Shown here in pieces: positions 1-10,024 of a stretch of 64,000 nucleotides of DNA. The stretch lies in contig QCCD01000008.1 of the NCBI GenBank assembly GCA_003281405.1, positions 1 to 64,000 on the forward strand, given 5' to 3'. A program made the position numbers and the translations under genes. The notes below the pieces were generated by a model. It worked only from the letters and a program-made list of their open reading frames with translations. It searched no databases and was not told where the DNA came from. Position 1 is the stretch's first letter. Each line of letters begins with the position of its first letter. Source of the stretch: Prochlorococcus sp. AG-347-K16. GTDB taxonomy: Bacteria > Cyanobacteriota > Cyanobacteriia > PCC-6307 > Cyanobiaceae.

Positions 1-845
1 TAGATAATTTCTTTACAGGGCATAAATCAAATATATTTCATCTCTTTGATAATCAAAAATTTGAATTTATAAGACATGATGTTACAGAACCAATTTTACT
101 CGAGGCTGACAGAATATGGCATTTGGCTTGCCCAGCCTCTCCTGTTCATTATCAATATAATCCTATCAAAACATCTAAAACAATTTTTCTTGGTTCCTTA
201 AATATGCTCGGTTTAGCAAAAAGACTAAATGCAAGGATATTTTTAGCTTCAACAAGTGAGATTTATGGTGATCCTTTAGAGCATCCTCAAAAAGAAAGCT
301 ACCGAGGAAATGTTAATCCTATAGGTCCAAGAAGTTGTTACGATGAAGGAAAAAGAATTGCTGAAACTTTATTTTTCGACTACAAAAGAATACACGATAC
401 TGATATAAGAGTCACAAGGATCTTTAATACTTATGGCCCAAGAATGTTACCTAATGATGGGAGAGTTGTAAGTAATTTCATAGTTCAAGCACTTAATGGC
501 AAAGATTTAACTATTTATGGTGATGGAACACAAACTCGAAGTTTTTGTTATGTAAATGATTTAATAGAGGGATTTATTAAATTAATGAATAGTGGAATTT
601 CTGGACCAGTTAATTTAGGGAATCCAAATGAGTTGACAATAATTGAACTAGCAGAAAAAATTATTTCTAAGATTAATCCTGATTTGAATATTGTTTACAA
701 GGAAATTCCTAAGGACGACCCTACAAGAAGAAAACCTGACATTACGATTGCTAAATCTAATTTGGATTGGGAACCATTTGTTGATCTAAATTATGGTTTA
801 GATAAAACAATAGATTTCTTTAAAAAAAGAAAAAATAAATTTTGA
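1..845 (+). CDS. UDP-glucuronate decarboxylase (UDP-xylose synthase), 5' end outside window
   Basis: Converts UDP-glucuronate to UDP-xylose with bound NAD, as an extended short-chain dehydrogenase. The frame is open from base 3, so the gene begins upstream and the Rossmann GxxGxxG is not visible. About 280 residues are present. The stretch [11 protein letters not shown], then [16 protein letters not shown], is very typical of the UXS family. The catalytic YxxxK is visible as YDEGK (Tyr codon at 339), and the DPTRRKPDI motif near the C-terminus also fits. A TTG at 123 is internal and is not a start. Substrate could come from the UDP-glucose dehydrogenase at 18405-19862. The family call is strong. 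Confidence 0.93.
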   Translation, partial: DNFFTGHKSNIFHLFDNQKFEFIRHDVTEPILLEADRIWHLACPASPVHYQYNPIKTSKTIFLGSLNMLGLAKRLNARIFLASTSEIYGDPLEHPQKESYRGNVNPIGPRSCYDEGKRIAETLFFDYKRIHDTDIRVTRIFNTYGPRMLPNDGRVVSNFIVQALNGKDLTIYGDGTQTRSFCYVNDLIEGFIKLMNSGISGPVNLGNPNELTIIELAEKIISKINPDLNIVYKEIPKDDPTRRKPDITIAKSNLDWEPFVDLNYGLDKTIDFFKKRKNKF

Positions 846-879
846 TAATTTAAGTATCTATTCATACCAAAATTAATTA

Positions 880-2058
880 ATGAAATATTTAAAAAAAACA
901 ATTTTAATTAAAGCTACAAGTTCTGTCGGAAAATCAATGGTTCATAATGCAGAATTTCACACACTTCTTTATTTTTGTAAGTGGTTAGCTAAAGATCACA
1001 ATATTGTTTTAAGTGGAGTAGAAAGTGAATCGCAATTAGTTAACGAACTTAGATCAATAGGAGTTGTGATAAGAAAACCATTTATTAGATATCTATTTTT
1101 GAATAAAATAAAAAAAATCATACATATACCTGTTGCATTTCTAAATACTTTTGTAGATGCTTTTTTATTAAAACCAGATTTAATTATGTGCCTTGGAGGC
1201 GTTTTTTATAATGGTATTGGAGTTGTAATGGTTGGGAAAATATTAAAAATTAAAACTTTAGTTAGGAGCGCTGAGGATCATATTGGGTTGGCAAGGTCTC
1301 AAAAATCATTCAATTTGTTTAAAATTTATTTGATTTTAAGAGCTATTTTATCAAGATATGCGATACAAAAATCTAATTACTTTTTAACCGTTGGGAATTG
1401 GTCTTTAAATTACTTTAGAGATGTTTATAATTTGGATCATAAAAAATCTTTCATGATCCCTGGCCCAGTAGATTATTCAATATGCTATGAAAATCATGAA
1501 AAAGCTAATTTAATAATTAAAGATAATTTAATTAATGAAAAGAAAATCACAAATGATGAGAAGCTGATTTTATTTATCGGATCTAATATATTTAAAGGAA
1601 TAAATGAGACATTTAAGCTGGCAGAATGTATTAAAAAAGAAAATATATCAGCAAATATAATATGGATTTCACAATCAAAAAAAATTAAAAAAAAAGTTAT
1701 TGATCTTGGTTTAGATAATTATGTGAATGTTATTACACCAATGGATCGCAAAGATTTAATAATTTTACTTAAAAATGTTGATTTTCTTTTTTGGTCTACA
1801 CCACTTGGAGTTGGTTATGGCCAAATTATGATTGAAAGTATATTGTGTGATACTGAGATCATATGCTATTCACCCATAGGTGATGCAAAAGAAATTGTAA
1901 AAGAAAATTATTATTACACCTTTAATGAGATAATTAAGAGAATCAAGGGAGAAATTAAAGCTAAAAAATATAAATTACCCAAATCAATGGAATGTAAACT
2001 TCTAGAAGAAAAACATCGTCAAATAATAAATAAAATTCTATATCAAGATGTTTTTTAA
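880..2058 (+). CDS. glycosyltransferase, GT4-like (GT-B fold)
   Basis: A 392-aa soluble protein. The C-terminal half has the look of a GT4 donor-binding domain: EKLILFIGSNIFKGINETF, a VNVITPMDRKDL segment, and a late IMIESILCDTEIICYS that replaces the usual EAMACG patch. The usual EGFG-type glutamate pair is not well conserved, so this is a divergent member. It follows the UXS gene on the same strand after 34 bases and may be co-transcribed with it. The acceptor and donor sugars cannot be read from sequence. A role in building a surface polysaccharide is inferred from context. Confidence 0.7.
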   Translation: MKYLKKTILIKATSSVGKSMVHNAEFHTLLYFCKWLAKDHNIVLSGVESESQLVNELRSIGVVIRKPFIRYLFLNKIKKIIHIPVAFLNTFVDAFLLKPDLIMCLGGVFYNGIGVVMVGKILKIKTLVRSAEDHIGLARSQKSFNLFKIYLILRAILSRYAIQKSNYFLTVGNWSLNYFRDVYNLDHKKSFMIPGPVDYSICYENHEKANLIIKDNLINEKKITNDEKLILFIGSNIFKGINETFKLAECIKKENISANIIWISQSKKIKKKVIDLGLDNYVNVITPMDRKDLIILLKNVDFLFWSTPLGVGYGQIMIESILCDTEIICYSPIGDAKEIVKENYYYTFNEIIKRIKGEIKAKKYKLPKSMECKLLEEKHRQIINKILYQDVF

Positions 2059-2114
2059 TAATCTATTTTATTTCTAACAAAATTTTTTTAAAGTGTTTGA
2101 TTTAGAAATAATTT

Positions 2115-3122
2115 TTATAAGTTCTCATTAATTAATATTTCCGCAGCCATGATTTCGGGTAGATTTGAATTTCGTACTATATTTTTTTTATTTTGCCAAT
2201 AACTTATTAATTTTTCATTATCAGGTTTTCCTAAAGTAATTGTGTTTTCATAACTATAATATTTAGTTGGTGAGAATTCCGAAAAAGCAACGTACGAATT
2301 TACACTAGGGAATGAACCTGCTATATGATTTAAAAGGCCTTCATCAGAAAGAATTAAATCCGCAAAAGCAATAATATCTACTAAAAATTTAAAATTATTG
2401 CCTCTCAAGTCAAGATGTATTTTATTAAGAACTAAATCATTTGGTAATCCTACCTGTAACCATTTAACTTTTGTACAAGTAAGATCTATAATTTTTTGAT
2501 AATTTCTAAATCCATAGGCTTTTGTTTTTGTATAAGTTGTTTTTCCTAAAGGATTTATAATACCAATTTTGAAATTAGGAAAGTTTTTTCTTATTTTTTT
2601 TATTATTTCTCTAGTTTTATTCATATTTGGGTTTTTAAGTCCTCCAGTAAAATTTCTAAAAATCTTCTTTTCTAATCTGTCTGCTACATGAGCATGCCAA
2701 ATGGGTGGCTGATTTAAATAGTCGTAAAAGCCTAATCTATAAGCTTCTAGTTGTGATTGATATCCAAAGTCTTTATAGGGGAAATTATATTCAAGTATTC
2801 TTCTTCCTTCAAATATTTTTAAAAGGTAATAAATAAATTTCCATCCTATTATTTTTCTCGAATCAATACATTTAAGAATCCAGGGTGATAATGATAAAAG
2901 AGAAGAATAATTTGTAAAAACAATAACTTTATATTTGTAATTCTTATTTAATATTTTTGCTAATCCAGCCATAAGTAATTGGTCACCAATAGCCTGACCA
3001 GATCGCCAAATAATATAGAAATTAATCTTAGTTAGAAATACATTTAATAAGTAATTAATTGGATAAAAAAAAAGCTTCAAAGTCTTTTTTAAATTTTTTT
3101 GAAAACTCTTGTGAAGCAGCAT
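2115..3122 (-). CDS. glycosyltransferase family 9-like protein (heptosyltransferase superfamily)
   Basis: A 335-aa protein. The N-terminal motif RSGQAIGDQLLMAGLAKIL resembles the GDxLlatPal motif of GT9 (ADP-heptose:LPS heptosyltransferase superfamily). The C-terminal DEGLLNHIAGSFPSVN resembles the conserved D(T/S)GxxHlAaAlgvp segment. A lysine-rich, hydrophobic N-terminal stretch suggests membrane association. Marine picocyanobacterial LPS is reported to lack heptose, so the donor sugar is probably something else; that is inference. The gene converges with the + strand gene upstream. It is similar in design to the second GT9-like gene at 4084-5112. Confidence 0.68.
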   Translation of the reverse strand: MLLHKSFQKNLKKTLKLFFYPINYLLNVFLTKINFYIIWRSGQAIGDQLLMAGLAKILNKNYKYKVIVFTNYSSLLSLSPWILKCIDSRKIIGWKFIYYLLKIFEGRRILEYNFPYKDFGYQSQLEAYRLGFYDYLNQPPIWHAHVADRLEKKIFRNFTGGLKNPNMNKTREIIKKIRKNFPNFKIGIINPLGKTTYTKTKAYGFRNYQKIIDLTCTKVKWLQVGLPNDLVLNKIHLDLRGNNFKFLVDIIAFADLILSDEGLLNHIAGSFPSVNSYVAFSEFSPTKYYSYENTITLGKPDNEKLISYWQNKKNIVRNSNLPEIMAAEILINENL

Positions 3123-3385
3123 TTTAAAAATTAATCAGTTTTTTGGTAAGTTTTTATAAAATTTGCAATTTTAAAAATTTTTTTTATTCTAAGAGATCTT
3201 TTAATATTAAAATCTCTTTGATAACTAATTTATTCTAAGTTAGTACTAGATAGCTATAAAACTTTACAAGTATTCCCATAAAAAGTTTATGATAAATTCT
3301 TTTCATATATAAATTTTCTCTCTTTTAAATTACCTTTATAAATTCAATTTAATGTTTTAGTATTAATAAGTCCTATTTCAGAATA

Positions 3386-4081
3386 ATGGTATCTATTTCT
3401 ATTAATTTTAAGAATTTATTGAAAAGGAAATATTATACGCTTTGTATGCCAAAGTTTAGATTTATTCTTACTAAAAAAAATTTCAAAAACAAATATAATA
3501 TTTTAGATATTGGTTGTGGGGGAGAAAGTCCTTTACAAACAAAAATTGTATTTCCATATTCAAGATATATTGGAATTGATAGAGACTTTAAATATCATAA
3601 TAGTCAAAAATCTATAGATATTATTGATAAAAAGATAAAGCATGACTTAAATGATAGTGTAGATATTCTAGAGAAAAAAATTGGCAATGAAAAATTTGAT
3701 ATTGTTATTTTTAATCATACAATCGAACACACTATAAAAGGATTGGAGATATTAAATACTATTATTCCTAAAATAAAGAGTAATGGCTGTGTTTATATTG
3801 AGTTCCCATCAACCAAATCATTATCTCTTCCAAGTATGAGAGGAACTCTTAATTTTTGTGATGATAAAACTCATTTAAGAGTTTATTCAATTAGAGAACT
3901 TGCAAATAATTTGCTTGTTAATCAGTGTTCTATTATAAAAGCTGGAAAAAGATTTAATACTTTTTCAATAATTTTAATTCCTTTTAGAATTGTCAGATGC
4001 ATATTATTTAAAAAAAGTCCTGCAGGTATTTTTTGGGATATAACTGGCTTCGCGGATTTTATATTTGCATATAAATTGTAA
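3386..4081 (+). CDS. class I SAM-dependent methyltransferase
   Basis: A 231-aa protein with SAM-binding motif I NILDIGCGGESP near residue 37, an acidic residue after beta-2 (YIGIDRDF), and the post-motif FDIVIFNHTIEHTIKGLE typical of type-11/type-12 methyltransferases. Its position among glycosyltransferases suggests methylation of a sugar or lipid-linked glycan, which is inference. It stands alone on the + strand between two minus-strand genes, with 263 bases of AT-rich sequence before it and only 2 bases between its stop and the converging GT9-like gene. Confidence 0.8.
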   Translation: MVSISINFKNLLKRKYYTLCMPKFRFILTKKNFKNKYNILDIGCGGESPLQTKIVFPYSRYIGIDRDFKYHNSQKSIDIIDKKIKHDLNDSVDILEKKIGNEKFDIVIFNHTIEHTIKGLEILNTIIPKIKSNGCVYIEFPSTKSLSLPSMRGTLNFCDDKTHLRVYSIRELANNLLVNQCSIIKAGKRFNTFSIILIPFRIVRCILFKKSPAGIFWDITGFADFIFAYKL

Positions 4082-4083
4082 AT

Positions 4084-5112
4084 TTATTTTATATCTATAA
4101 ATTTAGAAAATTTAGAAAATTTTCTTTTTTTAGAATTTTCTGGTCCAGTAAATAAAAGCGTGCAATTTACTCCAAGCATTTGAGCTATATTAGCCAAACC
4201 ATTATTTGCTCCAATATAATAATTAGATTGAGAAATTATATCTAATGAGTTTTGTATACTTAATTTCCCTGTTAAGTTTATAATTTCTATTTTTGTGAAA
4301 TTTAATTTTAGGATATTTTCAAGATGTATATTATAGTCTAATTCTTTTTTCTTATTAGCACCTAATATTATTATTGAAAAACTTTTATATTTTTTTGATA
4401 TTATTTTTATTTCATTTAAAATGTTTTTTTTAGAGGGTCTGAATTTTTTATAAAAATTATAAGTACTTAATACTATATATCTGGAATATCTATTATTATT
4501 TTCATCTTTAAATATACTTATTGGTAGAAATGTTTTTTGCAACTTAAGATTTATCCGATCTGTTTTATTCCAAATAAAAGGACTGGTTGACTCGTTTGAG
4601 TTATACAACTCTTTAAAAGGTTTTAGTCTGAAATGGTATGGATCATCGAATTTAATTTTATAGAGATTCCTAGTAATAAAATTAACATGGTTTTTATTTA
4701 TATATCCCTTACATTTTCTTTTACCTAAAAGTATTGAGATAAATAAATTTAGAAAACTAGGACTAGGAAATATAAAAGTTTCAAAACAGATGATTTCATT
4801 CCATTTGTATAATTTTACAGAACTGATAGGAAAATGATGTCTTTGCAAATAAGGGGGCAAGTGAGCTAATTTAACTAAATCATGTTTTTTAGAACTAGTC
4901 ACAATATCAATAATTTTTGAAAGCATAATTAAATCTCCTAATCCTAGAGAGGGAGGAAAAATAATTAAACATGAATTTTTTTTTATCTTTTTATTTTGGA
5001 AATTATTGATAATTTTAGAGATTATTAAAGAAAACAATATTTTCCCATAAATTAAAAAGGAAACATCTGATTTCCTTTTCATAAATATTTTTTTTAAGAA
5101 GGTTTTTGCCAT
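4084..5112 (-). CDS. glycosyltransferase family 9-like protein
   Basis: A 342-aa protein. GT9 hallmarks are PSLGLGDLIMLSKIID near the N-terminus, the nucleotide-side SIIILGANKKKEL, and the C-terminal YYIGANNGLANIAQMLGVNC followed by LLFTGPEN. The usual heptosyltransferase D(T/S)G is replaced by ANNG, which may mean a different donor. The N-terminus is basic, fitting peripheral membrane association at the inner leaflet where LPS and O-chain sugars are added. It lies 33 bases downstream of the asparagine synthase gene on the same strand, so the two are likely one transcription unit. Confidence 0.72.
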   Translation of the reverse strand: MAKTFLKKIFMKRKSDVSFLIYGKILFSLIISKIINNFQNKKIKKNSCLIIFPPSLGLGDLIMLSKIIDIVTSSKKHDLVKLAHLPPYLQRHHFPISSVKLYKWNEIICFETFIFPSPSFLNLFISILLGKRKCKGYINKNHVNFITRNLYKIKFDDPYHFRLKPFKELYNSNESTSPFIWNKTDRINLKLQKTFLPISIFKDENNNRYSRYIVLSTYNFYKKFRPSKKNILNEIKIISKKYKSFSIIILGANKKKELDYNIHLENILKLNFTKIEIINLTGKLSIQNSLDIISQSNYYIGANNGLANIAQMLGVNCTLLFTGPENSKKRKFSKFSKFIDIK

Positions 5113-5145
5113 ATCTTTCTTGATATATTTTTTATAAATATTTAC

Positions 5146-7083
5146 TCATTGATTTATCCAAGATTGCCAAATTAGGATTGTCCATAATAATTCAGTATTT
5201 TCTGAGTTTCCCTTTAAATGTAATCTCCAGATTTTTTTAACCTCACTCGATGAAAGATAGTCTTGTTTATTTATTAGATCAGTATTGAGCAGATCATCTG
5301 CCCATTCCCTTAATGGACCTCTTAACCAAGTCGCTAGAGGAATAGAAAAGCCATGTTTATTTCTATTGAAATAAGATTCTGGAATCATTTTAAAAAGTAT
5401 TTCTTTTAAAGGGGATTTGCTTATATAATTTTTGCCATTGCGAGAAAGTTTTTTACTAGATTTTATATTCCAGGCTATTCTGGCGATTCTTTCATCTAAA
5501 TAAGGAGAACGAGTTTCTAGTCCAACATGCATTGCGGCTCTATCTATTTTTACCAAAATATTATTTGGAAGATAAGAAATAGAGTCAGCTAACATTACCC
5601 TCTCTGCATTAGAAGGAGCAATTATATTATTCATAAAAGGTTTACAATATTTAATTTTATTAGGATATTTATGAAAAAATTCTATATTTCTATTATTACT
5701 GAGAGTATTTTCATACATATATTCTATTTCTGAACTACTTAGAATACAGTCAATAAATTTTCTATTCCTTTCTTGTGCAAGATCTTTATTATTGAAAGGA
5801 TAAAATTTTATCAAATTTGCAGAGAAATTTTTTAAAAGGCTTGGGAAATTCCTGAATTTCTCATGAATTAAAGGCAAGAATTTATGCCTATTATATCCAC
5901 CAAATAATTCATCAGCCCCATCTCCACTTAAAGCAACTTTTATATTGCGATTACTTATTTCTTTGCTTATTAGATATGTAGCGATTTGAGATGCATCAGC
6001 AAATGGTTCGCTGTATATGCTAGTTATTTTTGGTATTATGTCTTGAAGATTATTTTTAGATAATTTTATTTCATTGTGATCAGTCCCTAAAAAGCTTGCG
6101 ACTTTTTTTGCAAATGGCCCCTCATCAAATAGTTCTTCGGAATAACCTGTTCCAGGAAAAGATATGCTAAAAGTTTTAACTTTTCTGGAAGATTGCTTCT
6201 GTAAAAGAGCTGTAATCAAGGAAGAATCGATACCTCCAGATAATAATGTGGCAATTGGCACATCCGCTAATTTCTGCTCTTTCAAAACATCATTTAATGT
6301 TTCCTCTAATAATAAAATTTTCGATTCATGATTTTGTGATTCAAAGCATTTTTTTGAGATATTGTTTATATCCCACCAACATATTTGATTTTTTAAAATC
6401 TCTGGTGAATAAAAATTTTTCTCCGAAATTTCTATAAAGTTCCCTGGTTCCAGTTGGTATATATCTTTTTGAATAGATTTTGGCGCGCATACATAGCCAT
6501 ACTTTAGAAAATCGGAAAAAGCTTCATAATTTATATTTTTTTCTACACCTGGGATAGACCATATTGCTGACAAATCAGAAGAGAAAGCAATTACTTGATT
6601 TTCAAAGTCTCTTATTTTAATTCTTCCCCAATAAAGAGGTTTTTGACCAAATTTATCTTTTGCAAGAATTAATTTTCTCTCTTTTTTATCCCATAATGCA
6701 AAAGCAAACATTCCATAACATTTTCTAAGTGTTTTTTTAATACCCCACTCTTGAATGGCATTTAGCAAAACTTCTGTATCAGAAGAGCTTTTCCACCCTA
6801 AATAATTTAACTCTGATTTGACTTTTTCAAAGTTATAGATTTCTCCATTAAAAATTATTATGAAATTTTCATTCGAGCTTACCATTGGTTGAGAACCATT
6901 TGAGCTTAAGTCTCTTATGGAAAGTCTGGTATGAGATAAAACAATTCCTAAATTTGGATCACTCCAAATCCCTCTTGCATCTGGCCCTCTTTTATATAAA
7001 CTGTTTGACATCTGATAGCCATACTCTTTAAGTATTTTTTCTTTGATATCAGATCCAAACCATAATCCAGATATTCCGCACAT
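5146..7083 (-). CDS. asnB: asparagine synthase (glutamine-hydrolysing)
   Basis: A 645-aa, two-domain enzyme. It starts MCGISG, placing the class II glutamine amidotransferase nucleophile at Cys2. The glutaminase domain shows RGPDARG, HTRLSI and FNGEIYN. The synthetase domain has the ATP-pyrophosphatase loop SGGIDSS near residue 280 and ALSGDGADELFGGY further on. Both active sites look intact. Such AsnB homologues inside polysaccharide clusters often amidate a uronic acid or other glycan carboxylate rather than make free asparagine. Given the many uronate-forming enzymes in this cluster, that is a reasonable inference here. The length is normal for the family. Confidence 0.9.
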   Translation of the reverse strand: MCGISGLWFGSDIKEKILKEYGYQMSNSLYKRGPDARGIWSDPNLGIVLSHTRLSIRDLSSNGSQPMVSSNENFIIIFNGEIYNFEKVKSELNYLGWKSSSDTEVLLNAIQEWGIKKTLRKCYGMFAFALWDKKERKLILAKDKFGQKPLYWGRIKIRDFENQVIAFSSDLSAIWSIPGVEKNINYEAFSDFLKYGYVCAPKSIQKDIYQLEPGNFIEISEKNFYSPEILKNQICWWDINNISKKCFESQNHESKILLLEETLNDVLKEQKLADVPIATLLSGGIDSSLITALLQKQSSRKVKTFSISFPGTGYSEELFDEGPFAKKVASFLGTDHNEIKLSKNNLQDIIPKITSIYSEPFADASQIATYLISKEISNRNIKVALSGDGADELFGGYNRHKFLPLIHEKFRNFPSLLKNFSANLIKFYPFNNKDLAQERNRKFIDCILSSSEIEYMYENTLSNNRNIEFFHKYPNKIKYCKPFMNNIIAPSNAERVMLADSISYLPNNILVKIDRAAMHVGLETRSPYLDERIARIAWNIKSSKKLSRNGKNYISKSPLKEILFKMIPESYFNRNKHGFSIPLATWLRGPLREWADDLLNTDLINKQDYLSSSEVKKIWRLHLKGNSENTELLWTILIWQSWINQ

Positions 7084-7116
7084 AATTTAACTATAGTATA
7101 CGAGTATATTCATTTT

Positions 7117-8388
7117 TTAAGGAAGCCAATTATTCTTTCCCTTTAAATCTTTATTTAAAAGATAAGATCTGTTTTTATCTAAATTAAAAGAGTTATATAT
7201 TTGTATGGTTTTCTTTACGACAAATTCCTCTGAAAAATTTTTGATAGCATTTTTTCTTGCTTTTTCAAGTCTTTTCCCTATGTCTTCATTTTTAAAATCA
7301 TAAATAATTTTATCGATGCATCCAATATAGCTTTTTAAATCATTTTTTTTACTAATATAAGAAGAATATTTTGAAGTTATTTTTTTTGCTGAATCTATAG
7401 ATGCTATGACAGGTATGCTAAGTGTATTTGCTTCAATAATTCCTCTTGGGAATCCTTCACCATAAAAAGATGGAACTAGAAGTATTGGGAATGAAATATC
7501 TTCTTTAAGTAACGGATTTTTCTGTATATTCATAAATTTAACATTTTTATAGTTTTTCTTATAGTAAGAAATCTCTTTTTCTGTTAATGATTGATTTGAG
7601 GATGGATCAATACCACCAAATATTAAAAATTTATTTTTAGGAAACTTTTTTGAAAGATCTAAGAAAATTAATATACCTTTAGTTTTGAGTAATCTTGCGC
7701 AAAAAATAAAAGTTATTTCATTTCTGAAATTTTTATAAGACTTTCTTTTTAACCATTTACTGTTATTTTTGAATTTTGGTGACTTTAAAATATATTCTTC
7801 TGGCACGCCTGAACCTGGAATTAAATAGAAATTTTTATCATTTAAATTACATATTTGATTTGCTATAAAATTTATATCGTCTTGATTTTGAAAAATAAAA
7901 ACTGTACGACTTTTATTTAATGTAAATTTGAATCTTGATTTTCTTTCATAGGCATTAAAAAAATTTATTATTTTAAAAATAATAATAAAAAATATTTTTG
8001 AAAATACTTTAGAACTGGAAAAACGTCCAATTCCTGCAAAGGATAAGACACAATTAATACCAAAGAAAGAACTTACTAATGAGGTTATCAGATTTGCTTG
8101 AAGAGTATGTGAATGAATCAATTTTGGTTTAATTGCTCTGATTAAGAGAATCATTCTTAGAAATGATATACAAAATGAGAATAAATTTTGATCTTTAGCT
8201 CTACTCATTCTCCATGGTATATGAATCAACATTTCAGATAAATTTTTTGATGTAGAATCATAAGGAGAAAGAGCTATGACGTGATTTTTAATCTTTTTTA
8301 TCTTTTCAATAAGTAATTTCCGATAGTGATATAAATACCAGCTACTATTGGATATTAATATTATTGGCCTTGAATTATTATCCGACAT
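7117..8388 (-). CDS. glycosyltransferase family 4
   Basis: A 423-aa GT-B fold protein. The N-terminal half has ISNSSWYLYHYRKLLI and KLIHSHTLQANLITSLVS, typical of the GT4 acceptor domain. The C-terminal half has FIFCARLLKTKGILIFL and then SFYGEGFPRGIIEANTLSIP, which holds the E-x7-E signature of retaining GT4 enzymes. It resembles WbpH/PglA-type transferases acting on undecaprenyl-linked sugars. It is followed on the same strand by asnB after 33 bases, and preceded 18 bases away by a broken methyltransferase gene. The substrate is unknown. Confidence 0.82.
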   Translation of the reverse strand: MSDNNSRPIILISNSSWYLYHYRKLLIEKIKKIKNHVIALSPYDSTSKNLSEMLIHIPWRMSRAKDQNLFSFCISFLRMILLIRAIKPKLIHSHTLQANLITSLVSSFFGINCVLSFAGIGRFSSSKVFSKIFFIIIFKIINFFNAYERKSRFKFTLNKSRTVFIFQNQDDINFIANQICNLNDKNFYLIPGSGVPEEYILKSPKFKNNSKWLKRKSYKNFRNEITFIFCARLLKTKGILIFLDLSKKFPKNKFLIFGGIDPSSNQSLTEKEISYYKKNYKNVKFMNIQKNPLLKEDISFPILLVPSFYGEGFPRGIIEANTLSIPVIASIDSAKKITSKYSSYISKKNDLKSYIGCIDKIIYDFKNEDIGKRLEKARKNAIKNFSEEFVVKKTIQIYNSFNLDKNRSYLLNKDLKGKNNWLP

Positions 8389-8406
8389 TATTTGTATAAC
8401 TTTAAA

Positions 8407-9224
8407 TTATTTTTTATATCCAATACAAACCCAATAGGGTGGTTTTTTGATGAATTTTAAATTAATTAAACCTGCTTTCTTCATCATTTTTTTTATCTCA
8501 ACTTTAGTAAAACGTTTTTCAATTTTTGTCGCAAATCTTTCAAATGCATCTGTTTGCATAAAGTAAAAAGATTTCTCTCTATAATCGTACAATAGTATTT
8601 TTTCTAATTCTAGTACTCTATATGATAAATATTTACTTAATTTTGCTAAAGGTAAATATATAAATAACACAATAATTTTACTGATAAATAATTTGGCAAA
8701 GAAAGGTATCCTGGTAATAACTTTTCTTGCAATGTCTGTAATTGACCAAATAAATTTAAACCATTTTGGTCTATTATCAAAACGATAATAAATATATATT
8801 AATAAAGGACCACCTTTATTTAATTTTGAGAAGCGGTCCTTTAATTCAACTTCAGGAAATGGCGTATAATGAAGAACCCTAGACAGTATCCAAAGTCTTG
8901 GGAATTTTCTTTAAGATTATTTCTTGAAGTTTAGGCACATTCAAATTTGCAATTATCAAATTCCTTCAAATTATTTTTAGCAACTAAAATTGCCTTCTGA
9001 CTTGTTTCTATAAAATTTAGTAGTTTAACTTTTTGGGCAATTAATTTGGCCCATCTACCGCTACCGCAACCAATGTCAAAACCAACTCTCTCTTGATCAA
9101 GATATTTCTTTGGAAATATATGAAAATATTGATTAAAAGCAGATCTTAAATTCTTTACCTTATCTTGTTTATAGTGATTCCACTCCATCCCAAAGGAATT
9201 AATAAGTTCTTTATCAATATTTTT
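8407..9224 (-). pseudogene. broken class I SAM methyltransferase
   Basis: Two open pieces belong to one ancestral gene. The N-terminal piece (8931-9188) carries VGFDIGCGSGRWAKLIA, a SAM-binding motif I, and stops at a TAA (8931-8933) just after FECA. Beyond that stop the same frame reads ENSQDFGYCLG. A one-base shift after the CTAGGG near 8886 then restores L-H-Y-T-P and KDRFSKLNKGGPLLIYIYYRF, which runs into the C-terminal piece (8407-8670) ending in YWVCIGYKK. Upstream of ATG 9188 the frame continues as IDKELINSFG until a TGA. So there is at least one in-frame stop and one frameshift, and perhaps a lost start. A sequencing error is less likely because there are two separate lesions. Confidence 0.8.
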
Positions 9225-9457
9225 CAGTTATTTAAATTAAAAATATATTTTAATCCTTATTTGAATAATATATATATAACTAAAAACTAACTAATTAAAT
9301 TTATTTAACTATTTTATAGTTAAAAATATAAAATTTTTGAAATTTTTTAATCATAAAATTAACTAATTTGAGTTGCTGTTTTGTGAATTTTTTATTTGAC
9401 AGAAAAATATAATATTAATATATAAGAAAGTGCTTATTTTAAAAATTATAAAAAAAT

Positions 9458-10024
9458 ATGAATGATTTTAAACGTAATTTACTTTTAAAGTTTTTTAGAA
9501 TTTTCTTTGATGAATTAAAATTTTTAACTACTCAAGATATCTTATGTGTTGGGAAGTACAGATTTATACTGCAATTTATGAAATCAAAATTAATGGGAAG
9601 AAAGGGACTACTTTTGTTAATGCCTCCTGAGACAAGAATTATTGGTATCGATAATATTAAAATAAATGGTTCTTTATTAAAAAGTAAGTTGCTGAGATCC
9701 TTTATTTCTTCGCGCCTTTACATACAAGCAATTAATAAAATTTTTATAGATGCATCAGTTCTTATTGGTCCAGATGTAAAAATTATAAGTGCAAACCATA
9801 ATTTAGATGATTTTGATAATTGGGATCCTGCAGATGCCATCCAAATAAAAAAAAATGTCTGGATTGGAGCTAATGTCGTAATACTTCCTGGAGTTTATTT
9901 GGGAGATAATTGCGTTGTTGGTGCAGGCTCAATAGTAACAAAGTCATTTGGTGATAATTCGATCATAGCTGGAAATCCTGCCAAACTAATTAAAAAAAAG
10001 TCTAAAATAGATAATTATCAGTAA
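9458..10024 (+). CDS. left-handed beta-helix acyltransferase (hexapeptide-repeat O-acetyltransferase)
   Basis: A 188-aa protein. The C-terminal half is a hexapeptide left-handed beta-helix: VWIGANVVILPGVYLGDNCVVGAGSIVT, ending in IIAGNPAKLI. The likely catalytic histidine lies in SANHNLDDF, matching the conserved NHxxxxF/D region of WbbJ/maltose acetyltransferase-like enzymes. It probably O-acetylates a sugar of the surface polysaccharide using acetyl-CoA; the target is inferred from context only. Its 3' end overlaps the converging glycosyltransferase gene by 23 bases (10002-10024). A 230-base, very AT-rich spacer precedes it. Confidence 0.83.
   Translation: MNDFKRNLLLKFFRIFFDELKFLTTQDILCVGKYRFILQFMKSKLMGRKGLLLLMPPETRIIGIDNIKINGSLLKSKLLRSFISSRLYIQAINKIFIDASVLIGPDVKIISANHNLDDFDNWDPADAIQIKKNVWIGANVVILPGVYLGDNCVVGAGSIVTKSFGDNSIIAGNPAKLIKKKSKIDNYQ

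Noticed and set aside
123-845. UXS frame read as starting at 123
   Set aside because: Position 123 is a TTG inside the coding frame; the frame is open from base 3 with family-typical residues upstream, so the gene simply begins before the window.
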